Of a stretch of 64,000 nucleotides of DNA, positions 45,230 through 56,400 are shown in pieces. Each line of letters begins with the position of its first letter. Within the stretch, counting starts at the first letter, position 1. Position numbers and translations under genes: made by a program. This DNA comes from an uncultured Gammaproteobacteria bacterium (lineage in GTDB: Bacteria > Pseudomonadota > Gammaproteobacteria > Arenicellales > Poriferihabitantaceae), in assembly GCA_947259885.1 (NCBI GenBank), contig CAMYNW010000003.1, positions 124,001 to 188,000 on the forward strand. The letters are read 5' to 3'. Below the pieces are notes generated by a model. That model saw only the letters and a list, made by a program, of their open reading frames with translations. It was not told where the DNA came from and ran no database searches.

Positions 45230-45682
45230 GTGAATCACAAATCAAGTTTATCCTTGTTTCCTGGTGTTAAGTTTAAACTGCTAGCTTTGTTTTTGACCAC
45301 AACTGCTCTCATTCCGGCACTCTCGGGCGCTCAGGATCGAGGCTATGATCCGGGTATGCTCGAAAACGGTCAGTACTTGTTTCAAAAGAATTGCGCAAGC
45401 TGTCATGGTCAGGCCGCGGAGGGTACCGTTAAAAACTGGCAACAGCGTGGAGAAGATGGGAAATTGCCCCCGCCGCCACTAAACGGCACCGCACATACCT
45501 GGCACCATCCCATTAAAGGATTGGCGCACACGATCCGTAACGGGACACTGTCAATTGGTGGAAACATGCCGCCATGGAAAGACAAGCTATCAAATGATGA
45601 AATTTTCTCCATCATTATTTGGCTCACTTCGCTATGGCCAGACGAAATCTATCAGGCCTGGCTTCAACGCAATAATTCTTAG
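45230..45682 (+). CDS. Secreted class I cytochrome c
   Basis: A 150-residue product with a signal peptide (LLALFLTTTALIPALSGA) and one heme-binding motif CASCH near residue 58. The probable axial Met is in IGGNMPPW near residue 107. Fold and length fit a periplasmic or membrane-anchored single-heme cytochrome. The start is GTG. It is the first gene after the MerR-type promoter, which places electron transfer or copper redox work at the front of the copper operon. Confidence 0.88.
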   Translation: MNHKSSLSLFPGVKFKLLALFLTTTALIPALSGAQDRGYDPGMLENGQYLFQKNCASCHGQAAEGTVKNWQQRGEDGKLPPPPLNGTAHTWHHPIKGLAHTIRNGTLSIGGNMPPWKDKLSNDEIFSIIIWLTSLWPDEIYQAWLQRNNS

Positions 45683-45693
45683 AACTTTCAACG

Positions 45694-46098
45694 ATGATTA
45701 CAAGAGGAAAACTTTCAGAACAGAGCGGATGTAATGCGGAAACGATACGTTACTATGAGCGGATTGGTCTTCTACCCGACCCCCCTCGCTCCGAATCGGG
45801 CTACAGAATGTACGATCAGGAACATGTCAGTCGCCTTAGATTTATTCAACGCGCGAGAGAACTAGGTTTTTCAGCGCAGCGTGTGCGCGATTTACTTAAT
45901 TTGTCTGACAGACCCAAACAGCACACGCGAGCAGAAGTCAAAGATTTAACTGAAGCACATATCCAGGAAATATCCGAAAAAATTCGCGATCTACAGAAAC
46001 TAAAGAAACGATTGGATGCTATCTCATCGCACTGCGATGGTGCCATGGAAAGCGCGAAAGACTGCCCTATTCTCATCTCTTTATTCGCAGAGCATTAA
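45694..46098 (+). CDS. MerR-family metal-responsive regulator (CueR-like)
   Basis: A 134-residue regulator: N-terminal winged helix (LSEQSGCNAETIRYYERIGLLP), a long dimerisation helix, and a C-terminal loop with two cysteines (HCDG...DCPI) nine residues apart, where CueR and relatives bind Cu(I). The position that holds a Cys in zinc/lead/cadmium regulators (the start of the dimer helix, here HTRAEV) has no Cys, which favours a monovalent metal. The linked Cu-type ATPase agrees. Confidence 0.9.
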   Translation: MITRGKLSEQSGCNAETIRYYERIGLLPDPPRSESGYRMYDQEHVSRLRFIQRARELGFSAQRVRDLLNLSDRPKQHTRAEVKDLTEAHIQEISEKIRDLQKLKKRLDAISSHCDGAMESAKDCPILISLFAEH

Positions 46099-46139
46099 GA
46101 ATTATTGTTTCTTTATTTATAAACACCATCTAATAGTTG

Positions 46140-48425
46140 ATGGACATCATTCTGCAAAAAAACGCGCAAACCATTCAGCATCCAAGTGTTGAGAAACTCC
46201 AGGAATTAGCGGTTTCAGGCGCTGGATGTGCGAGTTGCGTGACCAAGATCGAAACTGCTCTGAAAAATGTGCCGGGTGTTGACCAGGCCGAAATGAATTT
46301 TGCCCAGCGCACGGTCACAATCACCGGTAGCGCCCCGCAGTGCACCTTGATCGCAGCGATTAAGAGCGCCGGATACGGCGCCGGGGCCATTGTAAATGAA
46401 GATGGATTAGAGGCACAGGATGAAAAAGAGAAAGCCGATCAGGCATATTATCGGCTCTTAATCCGCAATACGGTACTTGCCCTTTCCGTTGGAGTGCCGC
46501 TCATGTTGTTTGGAGTACTGGGTGGCGATATGTCGGTCTCTACAGGCCCAAGGCGCATCGCATGGTTAGTGGTTGGAATTCTGACTCTCGGCGTGATGTT
46601 GTTTCCTGGCAGACACTTCTTCGTCGGGGCATGGAAGTCACTGATCAATCATTCGGCAAATATGGATACCTTAATTGCACTCGGTACGGGTACTGCATGG
46701 TTATATTCTATGGTTGTGGTCTTATTTCCGACGTTGCTTCCGGAGATGGCACGTCATGTTTATTTTGAGGCCACCACCATGATTATCGGGTTGATTAGCC
46801 TTGGCTTAGCACTCGAATCCCGCGCCCGAGGTAAAACCTCCGAAGCGATAAAAAGATTGATTGGTCTTCAACCGAAAACAGCGCGGGTTATGCGTGGCCA
46901 ACTAGAGGTCGATATTCCGATTGCTGAGGTCCAAATTAGTGACTTAGTGAGAGTTCGTCCCGGAGAGAAAATTCCAGTGGATGGTGAAGTGGTTGAAGGA
47001 ACTTCCGCTGTGGATGAGTCGATGTTGACCGGAGAGCCGATGCCGGTAGAGAAAGCTATTGGTGATGAGCTGGCCGCAGGAACCATCAACAAATCGGGGA
47101 CAGTCGTCTTCAAGGCAACAAGAGTAGGTAAACATACAGCACTCGCGCAAATCATCAATATGGTGAAGCGCGCACAGAACTCTAAACCTCCCATCGGTCG
47201 GCTGGCCGATGTGATTTCCGCCTACTTTGTACCAGCTATCATGATTATCGCCGTCGTGAGCGCACTGGCGTGGTTAAACTTTGGTCCCGCGCCGGCATTA
47301 GCTTTCGCAATGGTGAGCGCTACTACCGTGCTTATTATCGCCTGTCCGTGTGCGCTCGGTCTGGCAACTCCCATGTCGGTGATGGTGGGCGTAGGCAAAG
47401 CCGCTGAATCAGGAGTGCTGATCCGCAACGGAGAAGCACTGCAGACAGCGTCCAAAATCACCACCATGGTCCTGGATAAAACCGGCACTATTACCGAGGG
47501 AACGCCGAGTGTTACCGATATCGTGCTTACTTCAGATTACAGTGAAGCAGAAGTATTGCAGTTCGCGGCAGCACTTGAGTCCGGCTCGGAACACCCTCTA
47601 GCTCTTTCAATCCTGGAGTCAGCGAGAGCTAAAGATATACGCTGGCAAAACGTCCAGAACTTTCAGGCCATCGCCGGACACGGTGTCGAGGGCCAGAATC
47701 AGGATGGAATATCGTTACTGTTTGGCAATGAAAAACTCATGCATGAACGCAACGTGGTGATCGACAAACACCTTGCCAAAGCGGAATCACTGGCTTCGGA
47801 GGCTCGCACACCGATGTTCCTTGCGGCGAACGGTGAACTGATAGCCATCATTGCAGTGGACGATCCGATAAAAGAGGATTCAATTCAAGCGATCAATCGG
47901 TTGAAGCGAGGCGGCGTTCGCGTGGTGATGCTGACCGGGGATAATCAGGCAACCGCTGCCGCGGTGGCCATGCGGGCAGGTGTCAACGAGTTTTTTGCCG
48001 AAGTGCTTCCACAAGACAAGGCAAAGAAAATAACCGAGTTACAGGCATCGGGAGAGATCGTCGGCATGACAGGTGACGGCATCAATGATGCACCCGCGCT
48101 GGCCATGGCAGATGTGGGATTTGCCATTGGCACAGGAACCGATGTTGCCATTGAAAGTGCGGACATTACGCTTATGCGCGGCTCTTTACACGGCCTTGCC
48201 GACGCGATTGCAGTCAGCAAAGCAACACTGCGAAACATCAAACAGAACCTGTTTGGCGCCTTTATCTATAACACAGCGGGAGTGCCGATCGCGGCGGGGT
48301 TACTGTACCCATTCTTCGGGATCTTATTAAGCCCTGTCGTTGCAGGCGCAGCAATGGCATTCTCCTCACTGACAGTGGTGTCGAACGCCAATCGATTGCG
48401 CTTGTTCAAGCCAGGTGAGCACTGA
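46140..48425 (+). CDS. Copper-translocating P1B-type ATPase
   Basis: About 761 residues. One N-terminal heavy-metal domain has GAGCASC (residues 27-33, with Ala in place of the usual Met). Membrane helices follow, with CPC in [13 protein letters not shown]. Catalytic motifs are TGEPMPVEK, phosphorylation site [15 protein letters not shown], and the hinge [16 protein letters not shown]. The helix 7 signature YNTAGVP and helix 8 [16 protein letters not shown] are those of the Cu(I) P1B-1 group. The ATG at 46140 is used. It exports Cu(I) from the cytosol. Confidence 0.95.
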   Translation: MDIILQKNAQTIQHPSVEKLQELAVSGAGCASCVTKIETALKNVPGVDQAEMNFAQRTVTITGSAPQCTLIAAIKSAGYGAGAIVNEDGLEAQDEKEKADQAYYRLLIRNTVLALSVGVPLMLFGVLGGDMSVSTGPRRIAWLVVGILTLGVMLFPGRHFFVGAWKSLINHSANMDTLIALGTGTAWLYSMVVVLFPTLLPEMARHVYFEATTMIIGLISLGLALESRARGKTSEAIKRLIGLQPKTARVMRGQLEVDIPIAEVQISDLVRVRPGEKIPVDGEVVEGTSAVDESMLTGEPMPVEKAIGDELAAGTINKSGTVVFKATRVGKHTALAQIINMVKRAQNSKPPIGRLADVISAYFVPAIMIIAVVSALAWLNFGPAPALAFAMVSATTVLIIACPCALGLATPMSVMVGVGKAAESGVLIRNGEALQTASKITTMVLDKTGTITEGTPSVTDIVLTSDYSEAEVLQFAAALESGSEHPLALSILESARAKDIRWQNVQNFQAIAGHGVEGQNQDGISLLFGNEKLMHERNVVIDKHLAKAESLASEARTPMFLAANGELIAIIAVDDPIKEDSIQAINRLKRGGVRVVMLTGDNQATAAAVAMRAGVNEFFAEVLPQDKAKKITELQASGEIVGMTGDGINDAPALAMADVGFAIGTGTDVAIESADITLMRGSLHGLADAIAVSKATLRNIKQNLFGAFIYNTAGVPIAAGLLYPFFGILLSPVVAGAAMAFSSLTVVSNANRLRLFKPGEH

Positions 48426-48433
48426 TCGGATCA

Positions 48434-48793
48434 ATGGAATCGATCATCATAAATGGTGCAGGTATTGCGTTAATCGCCGCCATTGTCTGGTGGTTTTGGC
48501 TGTATCAGCCCAAACAAGAAGCCATAGGAGGTAACGATCTTGAGATATTGGTCGAAAATGGTATTTACACTCCTTCTCATGTCATCGTACCTGCTCATAA
48601 AGCGTTTACCATGAATTTTCTGCGCAAGGACCCTTCGCACTGCGCGGATCAGGTGCTGTTTCCCGACCTGGAGATCAGCTCGACGCTGACGCTGAACCAA
48701 GCTCAACAAATCAACCTACCTGCTTTGGAACCGGGTCGATATGCATTCCATTGCCAGATGCAAATGTACCGGGGGCAGATTGAGGTAACATAG
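48434..48793 (+). CDS. Membrane-anchored cupredoxin-domain protein
   Basis: A 119-residue protein: an N-terminal membrane helix (residues 5-23) anchors a periplasmic cupredoxin_1-type domain. Possible copper ligands are His69/Cys70 in PSHCAD and the cluster YAFHCQMQMYRG (His106, Cys107, Met109, Met111). It starts 8 bp after the ATPase gene. It probably accepts Cu(I) from the pump in the periplasm. Confidence 0.87.
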   Translation: MESIIINGAGIALIAAIVWWFWLYQPKQEAIGGNDLEILVENGIYTPSHVIVPAHKAFTMNFLRKDPSHCADQVLFPDLEISSTLTLNQAQQINLPALEPGRYAFHCQMQMYRGQIEVT

Positions 48794-48838
48794 CAAACTT
48801 CAATGAACAATTTAACAATCCTTTTATAAATTAACCCA

Positions 48839-49297
48839 ATGAATCATTACCACAAAAAAATTCTGCGTTTCATCATTGTCGGCTTATTGTTGAGTCTCGT
48901 AAATAGTGTCGTAGCCCTTGCGGAAGAAATTCCGGTTACCGTATGGAAATCGCCCTACTGTGGGTGCTGCAAAGGCTGGGTTGAATACATGGAGGACAAT
49001 GGGTTTGATGTTACGACACATGAGACAGCAGATTTGAATCCAATCAGACAGGAATTGGGAATTACCGATCCGTCACTACATTCCTGCCACACCGCAAAAA
49101 TTGGAGACTATTTGATAGAGGGACATGTACCGGTGTCAGATATTCGACGGCTATTAGAAGAAAAACCTGAAATTCTCGGCCTGACCGCACCCGGCATGCC
49201 GTCGATGTCTCCAGGAATGAACAGCATCGAACCCAAAGACTACGACGTATTGCAATTTGATAAAGACCAGAGAACCGCGTTGTTTTCTCGACACTAA
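48839..49297 (+). CDS. DUF411 metal-binding protein
   Basis: A 152-residue periplasmic protein with a signal peptide (residues about 8-30) and the DUF411 motifs VWKSPYCGCCKGWVEYM and PSLHSCHTAKIGDYLIEGHVP. The fold is thioredoxin-like with a CxC/CC metal-binding site. DUF411 genes are common companions of copper and silver resistance operons. It lies 45 bp after the cupredoxin. Confidence 0.92.
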   Translation: MNHYHKKILRFIIVGLLLSLVNSVVALAEEIPVTVWKSPYCGCCKGWVEYMEDNGFDVTTHETADLNPIRQELGITDPSLHSCHTAKIGDYLIEGHVPVSDIRRLLEEKPEILGLTAPGMPSMSPGMNSIEPKDYDVLQFDKDQRTALFSRH

Positions 49298-49391
49298 ATG
49301 GCGATCAAACCGAGTGGAAGACAAATTGATTGTATTGATCAGTCTGAGGAAATTAAACACGCTTGAAAGCTAACTTTTATAGGAGGCAGTG

Positions 49392-49610
49392 ATGTGGGAA
49401 TGGCACGGTTTTGGATATGGTCATGGATTTATGTGGATCATCTGGATCGCGATCATTGTTGCGGTAGTTTTACTTATGCGTGCAAGCAGCAGAAGTGACA
49501 ATACTCCAAATCGCAATGAGTCGGCGATTGAAATACTGAAGAAACGATTTGCGAACGGGGAAATCAGCGAAGAAGAATTTAAAAGGAAAAAGGAAATGAT
49601 TGAGGAATGA
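49392..49610 (+). CDS. Small SHOCT-domain membrane protein
   Basis: A 72-residue protein: one membrane helix (WIIWIAIIVAVVLLM) preceded by a His/Gly/Trp-rich leader (MWEWHGFGYGHGF, possibly metal-binding), then a C-terminal SHOCT motif (AIEILKKRFANGEISEEEFKRKKEMI). ATG 49392 has AGGAGG five bases upstream; a GTG three bases earlier is too close. It is the last gene of the copper operon. Confidence 0.87.
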   Translation: MWEWHGFGYGHGFMWIIWIAIIVAVVLLMRASSRSDNTPNRNESAIEILKKRFANGEISEEEFKRKKEMIEE

Positions 49611-49946
49611 TCGGCTTACATTATTAAGTAGTGCTGCGCTGGTTTACGCCGGAGATTGGTGCGTGTATTGCTTAGATGGAACAGTATCGTGTCCCCCGAT
49701 ACAGCTGGACGATCCATGTTACGCTAAAATAAACTAACTGAATCCACCGTATTATTGATTATACCGCCGGGGGGCTTGAATAAAACCTACGTTTGGATTC
49801 AAATTAACAAGAGTTAAGGGACGAAGCAACAAGCAGTTCACGCTGCGGCTGGAAATATGCAGCGTTCGTCCACGGGACTCGTTCCCTCTAAGTGAAACGG
49901 CGACTACTGGCGCTGCCACTGAACAACTGGCCTGAGGAGTTAAATC
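49611..49946. other. Intergenic region downstream of the copper operon
   Basis: 336 bp. GTATCG (49684-49689) and CGATAC (49697-49702) form a short hairpin without a T-run, a possible operon end. A CG-rich stretch near 49764 (ACCGCCGGGGGG) stands out. No gene or known RNA is recognisable; the right side must hold the promoter of the DUF1611-like gene. Confidence 0.4.
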
Positions 49947-50957
49947 ATGATTCGACCATTTCTTGCATCGGTAACCCGCATTTCCGACCTGACCCACGAT
50001 AACTTCACCACATCAACGCTGGCGCGAGAGCATTGGGGCACGGGTGATTATGTGGTCGGAAAAGTGCTCGATACCCGGGGTCACCTGAGTGCCCTCGAAC
50101 TGCCCGGCGGGCGTATGATTGAAGTCTTGGAAGATGATCTCGTGGTGGGCGCCTGGGGCACGCGGGCCGCGACGCTCGAAGCTGTCGGTGACTGGCGATC
50201 CATAGACGACTCGGGTGAATTTGAGTCTCTGACTGCTGCCGGATTGTTTGGCAAGAATACATCGTTGTCACCCTTCATTGGGGCACCCATGCCCTTGCGT
50301 TACGTGGGTCATGTCATGCGCAACGATGAAAAGGTGACCATGCGTGGCAGCCTGCCGGAAATAGAAATTATTGATTTTGATATACCGATCGTCCTGATCG
50401 TTGGCACTTCAATGTCATCTGGAAAAACCATGTCCGGGCGTATCATTGTACACCTGCTGTCTGAGATGGGGCTTAACGTCGTCGGCACTAAACTAACTGG
50501 CGCGGCGCGTTACCGCGACATGCTCAGTTTCGGCGACGCCGGTGCCAGCGCAGTCTTCGACTTCGTAGATGCCGGGCTGCCTTCCTCGGCGGTGGATGAA
50601 GCAACCTACCGGGAGGCTCTGCCATACCTGTTGTCCCTGATTGCTCGGGAAAAGCCCGATGTAGTGGTAGCCGAGGCCGGTGCTTCGCCGCTTGAGCCTT
50701 ACAACGGTGCAATCGCCAAGGAAATGATTCGAGATAACGTCAAGTTCAAGCTGCTTTGTGCGCAGGACCCCTACGCTGTAGTCGGCGTGCAGAAAGCATT
50801 TCAAAGAGAGCCTGACCTGGTATCGGGCGGCGCGGCCAATACTGATGCCGCGATCGCGCTGGTGAAAAAATTATCCGGTCTACCGGCACTTAACCTGATG
50901 GACCCGGCGAGCCGCGATCAACTCAGGCAACTATTGAGTAAGGCCCTCGGGTTATAA
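49947..50957 (+). CDS. P-loop NTPase-like protein of DUF1611 type
   Basis: A 336-residue cytosolic protein. The N-terminal 130 residues form a beta-rich domain with no known name. A P-loop follows (VLIVGTSMSSGKTMSGRIIVHLL, about residue 148), then GTKLTGAARYRDMLSFGD, PDVVVAEAGASPLEPYN and VVGVQKAF. This is the arrangement of DUF1611/DgcN-like proteins, some of which act in amino acid or D-amino acid metabolism as acyl or amide-forming enzymes. Whether this one ligates, hydrolyses or transfers is not shown. Confidence 0.78.
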   Translation: MIRPFLASVTRISDLTHDNFTTSTLAREHWGTGDYVVGKVLDTRGHLSALELPGGRMIEVLEDDLVVGAWGTRAATLEAVGDWRSIDDSGEFESLTAAGLFGKNTSLSPFIGAPMPLRYVGHVMRNDEKVTMRGSLPEIEIIDFDIPIVLIVGTSMSSGKTMSGRIIVHLLSEMGLNVVGTKLTGAARYRDMLSFGDAGASAVFDFVDAGLPSSAVDEATYREALPYLLSLIAREKPDVVVAEAGASPLEPYNGAIAKEMIRDNVKFKLLCAQDPYAVVGVQKAFQREPDLVSGGAANTDAAIALVKKLSGLPALNLMDPASRDQLRQLLSKALGL

Positions 50958-51327
50958 ACCAGCGGTGAGGTATTGAGAAATCGGACAAATTTAGGAAGGC
51001 CGAGGTTCAACAGTAAAGTCCAAACGGATCGAGATACTCAAGGCTAATAGGATGGTTGCCCCCACCCAGAACGGCATCAAAGTGACCGCCCACAGCACAG
51101 TTTATGGGCGGTGATAAGGTAAACAAACTGTTTGCTAACCAAATTTATTAATAGTCAGGTGTGTGCTCGATGGGAGTGTTTTTACACCCTAAAACCAATT
51201 TCATAGAAAATCCGATATTTCAGTTAAGATGGTCTCAATGTCTGTCACGAATGGGATGAAGGTGAGCCCTATGCCCATGGTCCAGCCTGAGTTGATCAAT
51301 TATTAGTCACTCCCGATTCGATGCAAT
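50958..51327. other. Intergenic region with an 8-bp hairpin
   Basis: ACCGCCCA at 51085-51092 pairs perfectly with TGGGCGGT at 51105-51112, loop of 12 bases. It probably marks the end of the DUF1611-like transcript, though without a clear T-run. Nothing else is recognisable in the 370 bp. Confidence 0.45.
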
Positions 51328-51819
51328 ATGAGTAAAGCGCCAGGAATTCAATGTGATGGATGGAAGGATGGCGGGGATATACCAATAGTGTACACCGCCG
51401 CCAAAGAAGCCAACATACAACCCACAGGGCGCCTCCGGCCCGAAAACAGGCAACCCAACTTTACCTTTTCCAACATTCCAATTGGAACTCATATCATCGC
51501 ACTGGTGGTGCACGATGTGCTCGATGGGGAACCTGTAGACGGTATCAGGCCCGGTTGGACGCATTACACGGCATTGCTGACCCCGGAGGGCGATTTACTG
51601 GAAGAAGGTGAAACCAGTGAAACTGAAAAGGGATGGGTGGGGCCCTATCCTGTGGACAGTGGCGAATATCACTGCACTGCCTATTTTTTGAAAGAGGGTT
51701 TTTCGTTGATCCCTATCACACGTGCAAATATATTAGAAATGTTCCAGTACTATGGTTTAGGTACGGCAAATATGGTGGGAAAGTACACCAATCCCCTGTC
51801 AGAATTATCTGATACCTGA
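51328..51819 (+). CDS. PEBP-like (YbhB/YbcL) family protein
   Basis: A 163-residue cytosolic protein resembling the phosphatidylethanolamine-binding / Raf-kinase-inhibitor-like fold: PNFTFSNIPIGTHIIALVVHDVLDG, then WTHYTALLTPEG and GWVGPYPVDSGEYHCTAYFL, which match the family core (ligand Asp and the GPxPPxGxH-type loop). The similarity is partial and the protein is divergent. The function of bacterial members is unclear. Confidence 0.7.
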   Translation: MSKAPGIQCDGWKDGGDIPIVYTAAKEANIQPTGRLRPENRQPNFTFSNIPIGTHIIALVVHDVLDGEPVDGIRPGWTHYTALLTPEGDLLEEGETSETEKGWVGPYPVDSGEYHCTAYFLKEGFSLIPITRANILEMFQYYGLGTANMVGKYTNPLSELSDT

Positions 51820-51843
51820 GATTTTATCCTGCTCTAAAATTAT

Positions 51844-53188
51844 TTACGTTTGCAACACACACTTCTGATACAAATCACCAAAACGATACTCCGGGTCATA
51901 TCTCTGTTTTAGCTTTTTATATCCCCGACCATTGTAGATCCGATCGAAATCCTCCCGCCCCACAAAGCTCGATGAACAAAGCATCTTGATGCCGCCGAAG
52001 TCGAAGCACTTCTGATCGAGAATCCGTGTGTAGTAAAAATCAATGTCTTGTTTTGGTTTACGGGTGTGGCAGTAAGTTCCAACATTGAAATAAAGGGTGT
52101 CTGGCCGTACCGGATAATTTGCAGTGCTATGCGGCGTTCGAATCGGTGCACCGATCCAGGGTTGACCGTGCTGATCGACATGATCAAGGGCATATTGCGT
52201 AATATTCCACCGCGCGCTCCCATGGTAGCTCCCAATCCTGAATGAGTTGTTCCTGGTCAGTTTCAACCTTGATGCCGAGCAGATTGCGCAGCCGATGCTT
52301 TGCGCCGATATATTTTCTATAGAATCCCGAGTTCCTCATAGTGCGTGGTGCAAAACGTCTGAACAGGGTATAAAAGCCACCTTCTGGTAAGTTCCAGAAC
52401 CAGTCCGGATCATATCGAAAGATGTAATCGAAGGTTGACAGATAGAAGCGAGTATACTGCCACAACATTTTATAAAAGATGTTGTCGCGATAGATATCCT
52501 CGGTTTTCGGAGCGTGGTCGGTCATGCGCCCGGTACTTAGATAGAATTCCTTGTCCGAGTAAAACAATCCTTCAACAAAATCGTTGTCAGAGTCGTTGGT
52601 TGCCTGTTCCATTGCATCCAGTTAATTAGAGAACAGAATCATATCGATGGTTGTCGATCTGGACAAAGGATTTGGAGGGAATCAGTTTGATCTTTGCGCG
52701 CAGGACATATCCCAGCGTCCCATAAGAATTGGCCATACCGTAAAACAAGTCTGCGTATTCGTTATTCTCCCGACAAGTCAAGATTCGCCCGTCCGGCAAC
52801 AGCACGTCGACCTCCAGCACCCCATCGTGAACAAACCCATAGCGAAAACAGCTGGACTCAATACCGATGCCGGCTGTGGCACCGGCAAGGGTAATGTGTT
52901 TCAGTTCCGGTGCGACTGTGGGGAGAAATCCATGTTTCAGTGTGTGGGAAACAAGCTGTTCGAAAGTGATCAGCGCTTCCGTATCAAGGAGCTTTTCCTG
53001 TTTATCAGTGGACAACAGATGATTAAACTCAGACAAAGAAACTACGGTCTGATTTTCTTCTGCCTGGCGTCGGTATCGAAACAGGTTTGAGCTTGAGCTC
53101 TTGGTAATCCGGATTCGCCGTCCACCTTTTTACAGGCTTCCGAGACTCTCTTTTTGCGTTGTTGATAAGCTGAATCTGGATCGGACAT
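51844..53188 (-). pseudogene. FAD-binding oxidoreductase gene (DHCR24/DIMINUTO-like), broken by several frameshifts
   Basis: Four pieces on the minus strand make one protein. The N-terminus starts at 53188 (MSDPDSAYQ); after a shift near 53125 it reads SNLFRYRRQAEEN and runs directly into LSEFNHLLSTDKQEK. The FAD-binding domain continues through PELKHITLAGATAGIGIESSCFRYG and YADLFYGMANSYGTLGYVLR down to 52626. A piece from 52612 gives the middle, and after another shift near 52230 the C-terminus reads PVRPDTLYFNVGTY down to 51844. Several codons are missing at 52612-52626. The homologue is a complete enzyme of over 450 residues, so it is not functional as read. Confidence 0.82.
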
Positions 53189-53401
53189 ATTAAGAAATAA
53201 TCTCTGACGCACATACCGAGCAGAAAGTATAAACCATCTGCTTTTACTACATAATCAAGCCCGCGTGCGCCGATTTATTCAACGCAACAACTTAAGAATA
53301 TCAACGAACACCCTGGGTCCTTTATCTTAAAAATTAATTCAAATAAGTTTCCACACTAACGATGCTGAAAATACCAAGGCTTAATATAGTTAATATTTGA
53401 G

Positions 53402-56400
53402 TCACGCTTGCTCATTTTTATCGAGCCAGAGCTGATATAACTCAGCACTAAGTGCCTCGATGGATAAATCAGAAAGCAATGCGTCTAGGGACAACGTGAC
53501 ACCCAGAGCGGTCTTAATTCTATTTGCGAGCATGACAGCCATAAGAGAGTCAAATCCGAGATCCAGCAGACACGAATCGAATTTGAATTCTGACTCAGAA
53601 AAGCCTGAGACTTGCTTCCATTGTTCCCGGAAATACATTAGAAGCATAGGTACTCGTTCCTCCGCTTTAGCATCTATAAGACTCGCGCTCAGGTCTCCTA
53701 ATCTCCTTTCCGCGGCTGTTTTTTCTAGATTCGGAGTCTTGGTTTGATCTCGTAACTCAATTACATGAGGACCTTTCGAAGCTCTCTTGGTAACCTTCTC
53801 CCGCGTGAGTTTTCGCAGGCACAGACGAACCATTTTTGCAATTACCCGACCGCCTCCGTCTGAAAGGCAAAGATCGGCAAACACATTGTCAACATCGAAC
53901 TTACGAAGCGTTGCATAGCACCAGATTTCACCAATCTCACTGTCTACTGGATAGCAGAAGAACTCGGCGATTGAAAAGGGGACATAAATCACACCGCCCT
54001 TTGTGACCGTTTCTGATGTTTCAAACGTTTTACAACAATGCAGTACTTGAAAAGCAGCTTCAATCAGCCCTGGGTGAATCCGATAGTAATGTTTGTCATT
54101 AGCGTCTTCAGGGATACGGGTTCGAGCCAGCGCCACCCCATCGCCTTTCCATATTTTATCGATCCACCGGAAAACCTTCCCTGTTCCTGCTGCATTGCCC
54201 CAGACACTGGTGTAAAACTCGTCACCACTAAGGATCTGCGACGCGTGATTTTGGATTTTTTTAATATCCATCGTATTTCCGCGCTTTTTTGCATCGATAT
54301 CAGATAAAGCCTGGCTTCGACCTGTCAAATGGAGTGACCAAGCAGTATCTTTCGGCGTTGTTTTCTCAGCAGTGGCACTTAGGAGTTGTATGGTTCTATG
54401 GTTGTCTTGGCTTTCGGGTGAAAAAACCAGTTGCACACTTCTTGCCGAATTCTCATCGAGATACATCGGTCTCAGAAAAACTATCTCTTCGAACTTACAA
54501 GACCCTTTCTCATAAATTGTTTCCGCCGCTTGCGGAAGCATGGCAACATGTGAGGCGCCTGGAACAACAAGTGTGTCGAATAACCGGTGATCCGCCAAAT
54601 AGTTTGGCGAGAATTTACTATATTTAGTCTCAAAACGAATTTCATTGGAACCAGGTAATCGCAGCTGGTGACCCAATATTGGATTAACTGTTCGATCAGC
54701 TCGATGAATCGAAGAAATATAATCAAAGGCTCTATCCGGTCCGCTATCTATCCAGAATCGTCGGCGCTGAAAAGGATATGCAGGTAGTCTATGGGGTTTA
54801 CAACGACGATTTCCATTAAACGCTAGCCAGTCTATATTTAAGCCCCTAACATAGAGTTCACCCACCGAAGAAACAAGACTTTGCCAATTTGACTCATTGC
54901 GTCGCATGCTCGAGATCCAACATATTTCTTTATCGGAAAGGGTATCTCGCCCAAATCTGGTGAGCACTGTTTCAGGGCCAATCTCAACGAAGACTTTACA
55001 TCCAAGTTTCGACATAGTGGTCACGCCGTCCATGAAACGCACAGTTTCGCGAGAATGTTTTCGCCAGTATTCTGCAGTAGTAAGTTCATTGGTCACTATA
55101 CCCCCAGTCAGGGTGCTAATGAATTTCACTCTGGGACTTTGTGCTGGCAGCTTCTCTATAAATCTGCCCAATGACGTCAATATCGGCTCGACTAATGGAG
55201 AATGAAACGCATGAGACGTTTTGAGGTCACGACAAAGGACATCTTCTTCTATAAATTTTTTCGTAATGGTATTTAAAAACTCTTCAGGCCCGGAGATGAC
55301 CACGTGCTTCGGTCCATTCACCGCGGCAATGGACACGCTCTGATTAAACGATTCGATAGCAGCGATAACACGTTCGGGGTCAGCGAACACAGACACCATT
55401 CGTCCAGTCAGAGTCAACGTATTCATTAAGCGACCGCGCTCAGCGACAAGTCGCAGACTGTCTTCAAGACTAAAGACCCCTGAGACGCAAGCCGCTACAT
55501 ATTCGCCCAAGCTGTGGCCCATTACCCAGGCCGGCCGTATTCCCCATGAGCGCCATAGTTCCGCCAGAGCGTACTCCACGCCAAACAGCGCTGGCTGCGT
55601 ATATTCGTTGAGACCCGGCAGCACGTCAGCCTTATTATCCGGATAGAGTATATTGCGCAAAGATGCTCCAATATGGGGTCTGAGCAATTCGTCACATCGA
55701 TCAAATGCTTGACGAAAGGTCGGTTCAGCGTCATAAAGTTCCCGGCCCATCTGGGCATACTGCACGCCCTGCCCAGTAAACAGAAATCCTACCCCTGCAT
55801 TAGAATCACTTTCATGGATGTTAGCCTGTAAGGATTTGTTACCATCCAGCTTATCTATCATTTCTGTCGATGATCTGGCTGCAGCGGCAAAGCGCCACCT
55901 GTAGTGTTTTCGACGTAGATTTGTGGTCATTGCAATATCAGCTATTTGCGAAGACTCCTCCTGCGACAGAAACTGTGTGTATTGAGACTTTAAATCAGTG
56001 AGTGCCTGCTCAGTTTTAGCCGAAAGTGTCAATACCACAGCACGCTCACACCCACAGGCAGTCGGTTCAGACTCTTCAGCTTGCTCAAGAACGACGTGGC
56101 AATTGGTTCCACCCACACCCAATGCGCTGACTCCAGCCATGCGTGGCTCTTTGTCACCGTGCCATGGTTTTAGCTTATCTACGACGTAGAAAGGACTGTT
56201 TGGGAAATCGATATTAGGATTCGGGTTCTCAAAATGTAAGCTAGGCGGAATCTCGCGGTTCTTCAACGCCAGAACTGTTTTAATAAGACCGGCTATCCCA
56301 GCAGCGGTATCCAGATGTCCAATGTTGGTTTTTACCGAACCCAGACCACAAAACTGCCGCTGATTTGTTTGCCGGAAAAAAGCCTTACTTAGTCCCGCAA

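Noticed and set aside
52184..53036. Separate small genes for each fragment of the FAD oxidoreductase
   Set aside because: The fragments join in order to one known fold, so they are parts of one broken gene.
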